44,296 nucleotides of DNA from Stagnimonas sp. (GTDB lineage Bacteria > Pseudomonadota > Gammaproteobacteria > Nevskiales > Nevskiaceae): contig JAUSQI010000104.1 of assembly GCA_030652575.1 (NCBI GenBank), positions 1-44,296 of the forward strand, in the 5' to 3' direction. Made by a program: the position numbers and the translations under genes. Shown here piece by piece: positions 9,901-16,719 of this stretch. Positions within the stretch are counted from its first letter, which is position 1; every line of letters starts with the position of its first letter. The notes below the pieces were generated by a model that saw only the letters and a program-made list of their open reading frames with translations, was not told where the DNA came from and did not search any database.

Positions 9901-10380
9901 CGACACGCTCGCGTAGCCCGCCGCCACCAGCCGCTCGCGCAGGCTGATCGCATCGAGCTTCTGCCCCTGCTTCAAGAAGAAGGTGCGCCCCTGCAACCAG
10001 GCCACCGGCGGCAGGCGCTGCAGCAGCGCATCGGCGGTGACGATCAGCGCGCCACGGTGCGTGTCCGGCAGGCGGTGCAGGGCGGCAAGGCGCTCCGAGA
10101 GGATTTCCTGATGCGGCGAGAACGGGTCGAAGGGCAGGGTTTCGGTGTCCTGCAAATGCACCACCGGCCAATCGCCCGCATCGCCGCTGCTGCCGAGAAA
10201 GAAGCGCAGCTCCGCCTCCAGCCGATACGCCTGCTGCTCGTCGCCCGCCACTGCCACCACGAGGCCGACGTGGTGCTGCACTTTGCTGGCGACGGCCAGT
10301 GCTAGGGCGCTAGCGGGCAGTGGCCTGACGGCGTCATCGTCGGTAGAAACGTGGAAATCAGAAAGAGGCAGCAACGCCAT
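6961..10380 (-). CDS. mfd: Transcription-repair coupling factor Mfd
   Basis: Removes RNA polymerase stalled at DNA lesions and recruits UvrA for strand-specific repair. The 1139-residue length is typical. The N-terminal part is the UvrB-like module (for example DLFPMGSPEAFRFDLFDDEI). The RNA-polymerase-interacting region lies near residue 512 (EYSDGDKLYVPVGSL). The superfamily 2 motor has a Walker A motif, GDVGFGKTE, near 622 and a DEEH box, VVVDEEHRFGVRHKE, near 723, followed by TATPIPRTL and the TRG-like region LRGRVGR. The C-terminal TRCF domain is present. It forms a two-gene unit with csiV. Confidence 0.97.
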   Translation of the reverse strand: MALLPLSDFHVSTDDDAVRPLPASALALAVASKVQHHVGLVVAVAGDEQQAYRLEAELRFFLGSSGDAGDWPVVHLQDTETLPFDPFSPHQEILSERLAALHRLPDTHRGALIVTADALLQRLPPVAWLQGRTFFLKQGQKLDAISLRERLVAAGYASVSQVQSQGEFALRGSLLDLFPMGSPEAFRFDLFDDEIESIKRFDPDTQRSQGAVKEVRLLPAREFPTDREGIETFRRNYREYFPGDLTRSRIYAEVSKALMPGGIEAYLPLFFPQRETAVLADYLPKDSLWLALDDLDARLAADWQQIDERRDRYDGNLERPLMQAADVFLSPAQAAEQLARFPLQRVGTADDDAQPMQLVAGGGEEIKTLLRERTTTRFLFLAESAGRREAVVQWLKPLGLIPRAYESFADFMTDSARVGVALGPVQDSLLVPTLGIALIAEAQLFGLTAPQQQLKRRAKARDPETILRDLSSLVVGSPVVHVEHGVGRYRGLITLDSGGVTNEYLVLEYSDGDKLYVPVGSLAQIHRYTGSEAEAAPLHSLGNERWEKAQKKAREKAHDVAAELLKIQARRSAKPGLKLDLDSVDYERFVAAFPFTTTPDQQTAIDAVLADLQLEKPMDRVICGDVGFGKTEVALRATFAVARAGRQVCVLAPTTLLAEQHAKNFSDRFAEWPIRVAALSRLRTTKEQNAALQELAEGKLDVVIGTHRLLQPDIAFKDLGLVVVDEEHRFGVRHKERLKNLRAEVDLLTLTATPIPRTLNMSLAGLRDMSIIATPPPSRQAIKTTVAEWDNGLVYEACLRELKRGGQIYFLHNEVRDIELFADNIQKLVPEGKVRFAHGQMRERELEQVMLDFYHNRFNILVCTTIIESGIDVPSANTILIDRADQLGLAQLHQLRGRVGRSHHRAYAYMLVPSKRSLTPDAQKRLDAIEELGELGSGFALATHDLEIRGAGELLGSEQTGQIEEVGFTLYSELLARAVRAIQKGKLDDEPFGHSACEVDLSASALIPGEYVDDIATRLTLYKRVSEAKDEDALRELQVEFIDRFGLLPTQVERLFDQASLRAKAEPLGLKKLRAHAKGAVLEFGPNPKIDSMKLIKLMQAQPKVYKLEGQKKLHITAEMPTVEGRVESLSKLLTSLAG

Positions 10381-10474
10381 CGGAAGGCAACTCGGACATC
10401 AGAAATAGGTCGCGATTATCAGCTTTTGCGCGAGCCTAGTCGCTGTTTGCTGTCTTAAATGGACCGCCTAAATG

Positions 10475-11509
10475 TCATCCAGCTTCGTCGGAGGGTTTTA
10501 CTGGCACAAGAGCCTCGATTTGAAGCTTTTTGATTGGTTCCGCATTTGACTGCGGCGTGGGAACGTTGAGAGGCGAAGATGATTTGTAGGGCACTTTACC
10601 GGACGGTATGTGGCGTGCCGCAGGGTCGAGGTGCAAATCCTGATCGTCAAAAAAAATGTGGGCACGAAATGCTTTTAAGACCTTTGCTTTCTCCACCCCG
10701 CCGAGAAAGAAAATTTCATTTACGTAGACGCCCCAATGCCTGAGAGTCTTGATCACACGCAGTTCCGCTGGAGCATTTCGCGCCGTAACCAACGCAAGGT
10801 GAACCGGCGAGAACTCGACGCTGAAGGGTAAGCGACTCTGAAGTTTTGCAAGCTTCAAAAGAAATTGTGCATACGGCCCTTCGGCCATCGGAGTGTCTTT
10901 CTTTGCGTCTTCGCTTTTATGAAATCCCGCAAGTCCTTCTGCCTTGTAAACGATTTCACTGCTGTCATCGAAAAGCACGGCATCACCATCGAAAGCTATT
11001 CGAACCTGACCCTCCGGAATTGTTTCAAGGTCACTAGGAGGGGTTTTCACAACCGCTGCTGCACAGTTTCCTACGTCGATAATCTTCTGTGCATCACCGG
11101 CGTTTGTGGTCAGAAATAAGTCCACGTCGAACGCGTCGAGATAGGGCACAACCGATTCGCCACCAGTGAACGCATGCCGGCTGATAGCAAGGTTTCGCTC
11201 TCTAATGTTGTTGAAAACGCGCACGCCAGTCTCAGGGCTATTTCGTGACATCACTACGACTTCCACTAACGGCGTCTCGCCCTCTTTCTTGTATTTGTTC
11301 AACGCTAGTAAAGCGCGCACCAACGGCATTCCTGTTCCATCCAGAAGAGCTTCTGCTTCATGCGACAGTGCATAGGCTCGATACTCGGCAACAGCGGTTT
11401 CCCTGTCGCTTTTGAATTTTGTTTGAAACGCCGAATCTGACTCCGTCATGTCAAAGAGTGCAGTCGTCGCTATTCCCACGACGAGCGTGTTGGATAGATC
11501 TAGAGCCAT
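10475..11509 (-). CDS. 5'-nucleotidase, PF06189-type
   Basis: A 344-residue cytoplasmic protein that fits the prokaryotic cytosolic 5'-nucleotidase family, which dephosphorylates nucleoside monophosphates. Supporting segments are VVGIATTALFDM near the start, a substrate-loop-like TGMPLVRALLALN, VRIAFDGDAVLFDD around residue 170-183 (HAD-like Asp pair) and a late HIFFDDQDLHLDPA. There is a good ribosome binding site (AAGGAAGGG) before the ATG. Composition is unusual: three 60-base samples give 50-52% GC, against about 67% in mfd. It stands alone between mfd and a toxin-antitoxin patch and was probably acquired horizontally. Confidence 0.82.
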   Translation of the reverse strand: MALDLSNTLVVGIATTALFDMTESDSAFQTKFKSDRETAVAEYRAYALSHEAEALLDGTGMPLVRALLALNKYKKEGETPLVEVVVMSRNSPETGVRVFNNIRERNLAISRHAFTGGESVVPYLDAFDVDLFLTTNAGDAQKIIDVGNCAAAVVKTPPSDLETIPEGQVRIAFDGDAVLFDDSSEIVYKAEGLAGFHKSEDAKKDTPMAEGPYAQFLLKLAKLQSRLPFSVEFSPVHLALVTARNAPAELRVIKTLRHWGVYVNEIFFLGGVEKAKVLKAFRAHIFFDDQDLHLDPAARHIPSGKVPYKSSSPLNVPTPQSNAEPIKKLQIEALVPVKPSDEAG

Positions 11510-11631
11510 TTTCCCTTCCTTATTTAAGATTTACGAGGCGTTCCCTACGCCCCGCTTTCAGTATTGTGCCAACACAACGGCATGCATAGCGGAGCTACCA
11601 TGGCCACCACCTAATTGAGTTGCTGATAATC

Positions 11632-11928
11632 ATGCCGACCGCCGCTCAATTCCTCACCCACACCGTCGATAACCAAGCCCCGCCGCTGCGCGACTTGAAC
11701 CTCTACGCCAGCGACGTAGCACTTCGCGAAGCGGCCGCGTGCGAGGGCGGTGGCTGGGGTGAGGCGGACTTGCTGGCTTACGGCGCCATCGCCGGCGGCG
11801 AGTTGATGGAGCTGGGCACCACGGCCAACGAGAACAAGCCCAAGCTGAAACTCTTCGACCGCTAAGGGCACCGGCTGGACGAGGTGGAGTTTCACCCGGC
11901 CTATCACCGCATCATGGCGCTCGGCATC
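11632..11928 (+). pseudogene. Broken 5' fragment of aidB (second copy)
   Basis: This stretch aligns without gaps over 297 bases with the first 297 bases of the intact aidB at 13093-13389. I count about 29 mismatches (roughly 90% identity). Codon 78 is TAA where the intact gene has TAC, and similarity stops abruptly after the codons for ALGI. About 15 of the 25 changed codons are synonymous, so much of the divergence seems to have arisen while the copy was still functional. It is therefore probably the remnant of another allele or of an older resident gene, and not a fresh duplication. The orientation matches the intact copy, and the toxin-antitoxin genes lie between the two. Confidence 0.85.
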
Positions 11929-11960
11929 TGGCCCGGCGTTGCTCTGCTGCGGTCTTGGCG

Positions 11961-12278
11961 TTAGCCAATACGCATACTGTTCAGGCTGACTTTGCGCCGA
12001 TTTTTGGTCGTCTTCAGCAAGCCCTTAATTTCCTCTGCTGAACGTTTCTCGGTGCGTATCGCGGCTGACGAATCCCCGCGCTGAGCAAGTGCTACGCGGT
12101 TGCGGGCAGCTTCAAGAATCGTTTTCTCATTGCCACCCAGATCGGCAAGCGGACGAGCACTTTCCCGCTCGACCAGGGCCAGCAAGGCTTCGTGAACGAG
12201 CCGTGTTTTGTTCTGAATGCCGGTCAGTGATTGTGCTTTGGAAAGCAAGTCGTCATTGAGGGTCAGTGTGGTGCGCAT
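11961..12278 (-). CDS. VapB-type antitoxin, without an adjacent VapC downstream
   Basis: A 105-residue protein starting MRTTLTLNDDLLSKA followed by SLTGIQNKTRLVHEALLAL and a conserved ADLGG, the layout of the PF09957 VapB antitoxin family (DNA-binding ribbon-helix-helix-like start). The ATG at 12278 is chosen because it begins the family signature; an upstream in-frame start would add ten residues. The C-terminal tail after residue 50 is longer than usual and unlike other VapB tails. In typical loci vapC follows vapB directly. Here the aidB fragment follows, so the partner toxin seems to have been lost. It lies 45 bp after the VapC gene of the neighbouring pair and may be co-transcribed. Confidence 0.72.
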   Translation of the reverse strand: MRTTLTLNDDLLSKAQSLTGIQNKTRLVHEALLALVERESARPLADLGGNEKTILEAARNRVALAQRGDSSAAIRTEKRSAEEIKGLLKTTKNRRKVSLNSMRIG

Positions 12279-12323
12279 GGCGTGGTCAGTGGCTTGGCAA
12301 AGCATCACTTTGAGTTTTATTTC

Positions 12324-12725
12324 TCACGCCAATTTCACCTTGGCCTTCTTCGCTGCTTTGATGAGATCGCCATCCAGCGTGGCCAATGGCAAGCGGCGCC
12401 GCAGGGCGAGTTCCAGGTAGCTGGCGTCGTATGCAGTGAGCTGATGCTCCATCGCAATCTGATGCACAGCCGTGCTGCTACGAATCATCGAGGGCGCTTC
12501 GCAAACAAAGTCGAGCGCACCGGCAATTGCCAGGGCTTGCTGGGCCTCGTCGGCCGACATGCGTTTGCGCCGCTGGGCCGTGATGATGGCGTTGACCAGC
12601 TCGGTGGGCAGCATGCAGGGGGCGACGAGCGTGGCAGTGCTCAGTAACTCTCGCCATTCCGGCGGCGATTTTTCGTCCGGCGCCAGGCAGGACATGATCG
12701 CGCTGCAATCGAACACCACTTCCAT
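12324..12725 (-). CDS. VapC-type PIN-domain toxin
   Basis: Predicted Mg-dependent endoribonuclease of a type II toxin-antitoxin pair. The 133-residue protein has the PIN acidic residues in order: Asp in VVFDCSAIMSCL near residue 6, Glu in LPTELVNAI near 41, Asp in LTAYDASYLELA near 97, and the closing ATLDGDLIKAA near 115. The ATG at 12725 shares one base with the stop of the upstream Phd-type antitoxin (TGATG), so the two are coupled. A TTG one codon earlier is a less likely start. All key residues are present and the gene looks intact. Confidence 0.85.
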   Translation of the reverse strand: MEVVFDCSAIMSCLAPDEKSPPEWRELLSTATLVAPCMLPTELVNAIITAQRRKRMSADEAQQALAIAGALDFVCEAPSMIRSSTAVHQIAMEHQLTAYDASYLELALRRRLPLATLDGDLIKAAKKAKVKLA

Positions 12726-12976
12726 CAACGACGCCCTTCGTTTTTCCAGGCGACGATTTCTTCGCGCGTGATTCTCACGCCGCGAGCCCGCATTGTTTCA
12801 CCCAGCTGATGCAGGTCATCAATCAGCTTTCTGCGGGCATCGAGGTTCACGCCACCAGGGGGTACGAGTTCTGCAATCACCTTGCCGCGCTTGGTAATGG
12901 TGATGCGCTCGCCCTTGGCGACACGGGCCAAGAGCTTGGGAAGGTGCGTCTTTGCTTCGTAGCTGCCGATTTCCAT
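12725..12976 (-). CDS. Phd/YefM-type antitoxin
   Basis: An 83-residue antitoxin with the classic Phd/YefM opening: GSYEAKTHLPKLLARVAKGE followed by ITITKRGKVIAELVP. The N-terminal part binds DNA and the C-terminal part should wrap and inhibit the PIN toxin encoded next. The ATG at 12976 is chosen because a GGAG ribosome binding site lies seven bases upstream; a TTG at 12988 is possible but has no support. An imperfect dyad at 12987-13010 just upstream is a likely autoregulatory operator. Confidence 0.85.
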   Translation of the reverse strand: MEIGSYEAKTHLPKLLARVAKGERITITKRGKVIAELVPPGGVNLDARRKLIDDLHQLGETMRARGVRITREEIVAWKNEGRR

Positions 12977-12986
12977 GCTGCTCTCC

Positions 12987-13010
12987 AACTGGTCTGTTGT
13001 AAGACTAGTT
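12987..13010 (-). promoter_or_regulatory. Likely toxin-antitoxin operator (imperfect dyad)
   Basis: On the plus strand AACTGGTC at 12987-12994 and GACTAGTT at 13003-13010 are inverted repeats with one mismatch and an 8-base spacer. The dyad ends 11 bases before the Phd-type antitoxin start codon. Phd/YefM antitoxins and their toxin complexes normally bind palindromes in this position to repress their own promoter. Confidence 0.5.
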
Positions 13011-13092
13011 TAGGCCGGAGGTAGGGCAACGGCAATCCCGGTTGGCGCGGCAGGCACTACCATCGGTTCAGGTTTCCATCCTTCATCAAGCC

Positions 13093-13389
13093 ATGACCGT
13101 CGCCGCCCAATTCCTCACCCACACCGTCGACAACCAAGCCCCGCCGCTGCGCAACGTGAACCTCTACGCCAGCGACGTCGCGCTGCGCGAGGCGGTCACC
13201 CGCGAGGGCGGCGGTTGGGGTGAGGCGGACTTGCTGGCGTACGGCGCCATCGCCGGCGGCGAGCTGATGGAGCTGGGCGCATCAGCCAACGAGAACAAGC
13301 CCAAGCTGAAGCTCTTCGACCGCTACGGCCATCGGCTGGATGAGGTCGAGTTTCACCCGGCCTATCACCGCATCATGGCGCTCGGCATC
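13093..13389 (+). repeat. Direct repeat: intact copy of the aidB 5' segment
   Basis: This is the right-hand partner of the fragment at 11632-11928: same length, same orientation, about 90% identical. The 1164 bases between the two copies hold the three toxin-antitoxin genes. Upstream of the two ATGs only short patches such as CTACCAT remain alike, at nearly the same distance (37 and 36 bases) from the start codon. Confidence 0.85.
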
Positions 13390-14769
13390 GCGCATGGGGT
13401 GGCGGGCTATGCCTGGCGCCATGCGGGCAGGGCGGGCGCGCATGTGGCGCGGGCGGGGCTGGCGTTTTTGCACAACCAGGCGGATCAGGGCACGAGCTGC
13501 CCGCTGACCATGACCTATGCCTGCGTCGCCGCACTCCAGCACGAGCCGGCGCTGGCTCAAGCCTGGGTGCCGCGCGTGGCGGGGGCGGACTACGACCCGG
13601 TCGTGCGCCCCGCGCTTGCCAAGACCACGCTCACCGTCGGCATGGGCATGACCGAGAAGCAGGGCGGCTCGGACGTGCGTGCCAATACGACCAAGGCGTA
13701 TGTGCTGGCCGAGGGCTCCCGCATCGGCGATGCGGGCAATGAACAGTTCGAGATCGTCGGCCACAAGTGGTTCTTCTCCGCGCCCATGTGCGACGCCTGG
13801 CTGGTGCTGGCCTATACGGATGCCGGCATCACCTGCTTTCTCGCCCCCAAGATGAAGCCGGACGGCACGCGCAACGCCATCCGCATCCAGCGCCTCAAAG
13901 ACAAGCTGGGCGACTGGAGCAATGCCTCCAGCGAGGTTGAGTTTCAAGGCGCGTGGGCCGAGCGCGTGGGGCCGGAGGGTCGCGGCATCGCCACCATTCT
14001 GGAGATGGTCGCGCTCACGCGGCTGGACTGCATGATCGGCTCGGCCTCGCTGATGAGGCAGGCGCTGGTGCAGGCGCTGCACCACACGCAGCACCGCGCG
14101 GCCTTCGGCAAGAAGCTCATCGATCAACCCCTGATGCGCAACGTGCTGGCCGACTTGGCGCTGGAGTCGGAGGCGGCGACGGCGCTCACCTTCCGCGTTG
14201 CGCGTGCGGTGGATGCGAGTGCTACCGACCCGCACGAGGCGGCACTGGCGCGGCTCGCCACCGCCATCGGCAAGTACTGGGTGTGCAAGCGCGCGCCGGC
14301 CTTCGTCAACGAGGCGCAGGAATGCCTCGGCGGTGCCGGCTACGTAGAGGACGGCCCGCTGCCGCGCCTGTATCGGCAGGCGCCGCTCAATTCCATCTGG
14401 GAGGGCAGCGGCAACATCCAGTGTCTCGATGTGCTGCGCGCGCTGTCGCGCGAGCCGGAGACGCGCGAGGCGTATTTTCTGGAGCTGGGCAGCGCACGCG
14501 GCCTCAATGCCGAGTTCGACCGCGAGCTGGGCTGGCTCGCGGCCGCGTTTGAAGACACCGCGACGCTGGAAGTGCGCGCCCGCCGCATCGTGGAGCGCAT
14601 GGCGCTGGCCTTGCAGGCGGCCATTCTGCTCAAGGGTGGCAATGCCGTGGTGGCCGAGACCTTCTGCGCCACGCGCCTCGGCGGCGCGCAGGGCTTGGTC
14701 TACGGCACGCTCTTGGCAGAGACCGACTTCGCCACGCTCATCGGACGCGCGGTGCCACAGGCGGCTTGA
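13093..14769 (+). CDS. aidB: AidB-type acyl-CoA dehydrogenase family protein
   Basis: A 558-residue flavoprotein of the acyl-CoA dehydrogenase superfamily, very like Escherichia coli AidB of the alkylation-damage (Ada) response. Shared segments include VTREGGGWGEADLL, CPLTMTYA, GMGMTEKQGGSDVRANTT (flavin site), VGHKWFFSAPMCDAWLVLA, LTRLDCMIGSASLMR, LGGAGYVEDGPLPRLYRQAP and NSIWEGSGN. E. coli AidB binds FAD and DNA; its in vivo chemistry is unsettled. The ATG at 13093 is chosen because it matches the start of the broken copy and of AidB; an upstream in-frame start at 13042 is unlikely. Its 5' third is the right-hand direct repeat. No mutation is visible in the open frame. Confidence 0.93.
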   Translation: MTVAAQFLTHTVDNQAPPLRNVNLYASDVALREAVTREGGGWGEADLLAYGAIAGGELMELGASANENKPKLKLFDRYGHRLDEVEFHPAYHRIMALGIAHGVAGYAWRHAGRAGAHVARAGLAFLHNQADQGTSCPLTMTYACVAALQHEPALAQAWVPRVAGADYDPVVRPALAKTTLTVGMGMTEKQGGSDVRANTTKAYVLAEGSRIGDAGNEQFEIVGHKWFFSAPMCDAWLVLAYTDAGITCFLAPKMKPDGTRNAIRIQRLKDKLGDWSNASSEVEFQGAWAERVGPEGRGIATILEMVALTRLDCMIGSASLMRQALVQALHHTQHRAAFGKKLIDQPLMRNVLADLALESEAATALTFRVARAVDASATDPHEAALARLATAIGKYWVCKRAPAFVNEAQECLGGAGYVEDGPLPRLYRQAPLNSIWEGSGNIQCLDVLRALSREPETREAYFLELGSARGLNAEFDRELGWLAAAFEDTATLEVRARRIVERMALALQAAILLKGGNAVVAETFCATRLGGAQGLVYGTLLAETDFATLIGRAVPQAA

Positions 14770-14863
14770 AGCCGAAGGCCGTGCCGCTCTGGCATCATCG
14801 CGGGCTGAATCGAACACCTGCCGACATGAATCTCCAGCCTACCCGCCACTGCGCCGCCCGCGC

Positions 14864-15607
14864 ATGAAGGCGATCATCATCAGTGCCGGCCAGGGCACGC
14901 GGCTGCTGCCGCTGACGCTGGAAATCCCCAAGTGCCTGGTCGAGGTGCATGGGCGCACGATTCTCGATCACCAGATCGCCGCACTGCGCGCTGCGGGCAT
15001 CGAGCGGATCGTGGTGGTCGGTGGCTATCGCGTGAACCAGATCGCCGAGCATCTGGCGCAATCCGGCCGGCCTGATGATGTCGAGCTGATGGTCAATCCG
15101 TTCTGGTCGGTGTCGAGCAGCATCGGCAGCGTGTGGGCGGCACGCGAGGTTCTTGGCGGCCCGTTCTGCCTGTTGAATGGCGACACCATTTTTGATGCCT
15201 CCGTCATCCGGGACGCCCTGCGCGACATGCGCCCCGGCGTGAACCTGCTGGTGGAACGGCTGGTGCACGCCGAGCAAGACGACATGCGGGTGGAAGTCGC
15301 CGCCCACAAGGTGCACGCCGTCGGCAAGGACTTGCCTGCGTCCCGCAGCAGCCATCGCTCGCTGGGCGTGGTGCTGTGCCCCGATGCCGATGGCGGCGCT
15401 TATCGCGCGGCCTTGGCCGCCGTCATTGGCGAAGAGAACGGCCACAACGCCTATCACCATGCCGTCATCCACAAGCTGGCCGGCACGGCGGGCGTGACCG
15501 CGATCGAGAACCACAGCGGCCTCTGGTGCGAGATCGATCGCCCCGAAGACATCGAGCAGTGGGTGCAGAACCACGATGGGCAGTCGATGCGGAGACAGCG
15601 GCGATGA
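14864..15607 (+). CDS. LicC-like sugar/alcohol-phosphate nucleotidyltransferase
   Basis: A 247-residue protein with a nucleotidyltransferase opening: AIIISAGQGTRLLPLT with the nucleotide-binding GxGTR loop, then PKCLVEVHGRTILDHQIAAL. NPFWSVSSSIGSVWAA followed by LLNGDTIFD resembles LicC-type cytidylyltransferases, which make CDP-choline or related CDP-alcohols. GLWCEIDRPEDIEQW near the end is the usual metal-binding C-terminal motif. It probably activates a phospho-head-group as a CDP derivative, but substrate and nucleotide cannot be read from the sequence. Its stop overlaps the start of the next gene (ATGA). The upstream frame runs back into aidB, but this ATG is where family similarity starts. 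Confidence 0.82.
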   Translation: MKAIIISAGQGTRLLPLTLEIPKCLVEVHGRTILDHQIAALRAAGIERIVVVGGYRVNQIAEHLAQSGRPDDVELMVNPFWSVSSSIGSVWAAREVLGGPFCLLNGDTIFDASVIRDALRDMRPGVNLLVERLVHAEQDDMRVEVAAHKVHAVGKDLPASRSSHRSLGVVLCPDADGGAYRAALAAVIGEENGHNAYHHAVIHKLAGTAGVTAIENHSGLWCEIDRPEDIEQWVQNHDGQSMRRQRR

Positions 15608-16719
15608 AAGGCCCGGTCGCGTTTTTCTTTCTCGGCGAGACGCTGCTGATCCCGCATCTTTATCCGGTGGTCGAGGCACTGGCGGCGCATGCCGATGTGC
15701 GCATCGATCTCTGGGTCAGCACCTCGGTGCACGAAACGCTGTTGCGAAAGTGGACGGCCACGCTTGGCCCCGCACCCATCCGCATCCGCCGCGCGCCGGG
15801 TTATCGCGTGCTGCACGGCTATGAAGATGGTCGCAATCCGCCGCTGCCCAACAAGCTACTGATGCTGGCGCGGCTGGTGCCGCATCTGCTGCGCACGCCG
15901 GTGGTGGTCTCGGCTGAGCAGACGAGCTTGTGGATACCGACGCTGCTGCCGCTGCGCACGCGCTTTCTCAACATCCTGCATGGCGCGAGTTCAATGGGTG
16001 CGCGCGATGGCCGCCGCCGCCGTGCCGCCTGGCGCATGCCGGTGCCGAGCGAGAACGAGCAGCGCACTTATCTTGAACGCGGCTACGACGCGAGCTATGT
16101 GCCTGTGGTCGGCTACGTGAAGTCCGCCTTCGGCAAGTCGCATCAGCGGCCGCCGGTGTTCCCTGAAGCGCGGCCGACGGTGCTGTACTCGCCGCACTGG
16201 CAGCAGCACCGCTCCTCGTGGTGGGGTTGGGGCGCTGAGATCGTGCGGCAGTTGGTGGAGCAGACGCGCTACAACGTCATCCTGGCACCGCACCAGCGAC
16301 TCATCGAAGGTGCGCCGGAATTGCGCGCCGTTCTCGAAGCCGCCGCCCAGCACCCGCACGTGCATTGCGACATCGACAGCTTCGCGATGGTGGATGGCAG
16401 CTACACCACCGCTGCCGATATTTATCTGGGTGATACCTCCAGCCAGGCGGTCGAGTTCATGGCGCAGCCACGCCCCTGCGTGTTTCTCAACAGCCCGCGC
16501 GTGGAGTGGCAGAGCCGCGCCGACTACGCGCTGTGGAACTGCGGCGAGGTCATCGACTCACTCGACCAGTTGCTGCCCGCGCTGGATCGCGCGCCCGCGC
16601 AGCACCCCCAGTTTGCTGCCCTGCAAAAAGAGTTCGTGCTGGGCTGGCATGGCGACACCAGTGGCGCCGCCGTGGCGCGCGTGGTGGGTCACATTCTGGA
16701 AGCGCTCGAAACTCCTTAG
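15604..16719 (+). CDS. CDP-glycerol glycerophosphotransferase-like protein
   Basis: A 371-residue protein similar in its C-terminal half to TagB/TagF-type enzymes (PF04464), which transfer glycerol-phosphate or polyol-phosphate from a CDP donor. Visible marks are VLYSPHWQQHRSSWWGWG, NVILAPHQRL near residue 226, and the donor-site segment YTTAADIYLGDTSSQAVEFM near 263-282 followed by RPCVFLNSP. The N-terminal half is a Rossmann-like acceptor domain (PVAFFFLGETLLIPHLYPVV). Coupled by ATGA overlap to the LicC-like gene, it may add the phospho-alcohol that gene activates. Acceptor and donor are unknown. It converges on the GT4 gene with a 4-base overlap. Confidence 0.72.
   Translation: MKGPVAFFFLGETLLIPHLYPVVEALAAHADVRIDLWVSTSVHETLLRKWTATLGPAPIRIRRAPGYRVLHGYEDGRNPPLPNKLLMLARLVPHLLRTPVVVSAEQTSLWIPTLLPLRTRFLNILHGASSMGARDGRRRRAAWRMPVPSENEQRTYLERGYDASYVPVVGYVKSAFGKSHQRPPVFPEARPTVLYSPHWQQHRSSWWGWGAEIVRQLVEQTRYNVILAPHQRLIEGAPELRAVLEAAAQHPHVHCDIDSFAMVDGSYTTAADIYLGDTSSQAVEFMAQPRPCVFLNSPRVEWQSRADYALWNCGEVIDSLDQLLPALDRAPAQHPQFAALQKEFVLGWHGDTSGAAVARVVGHILEALETP

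Noticed and set aside
14757-14780. A terminator after aidB from the GGCTT/AAGCC palindrome
   Set aside because: The stem is short, overlaps the stop codon and has no T-run.
13282-14817. A 511-codon frame antisense to aidB
   Set aside because: Same reasoning: it mirrors a conserved gene and its translation has low-complexity composition with no family motif.
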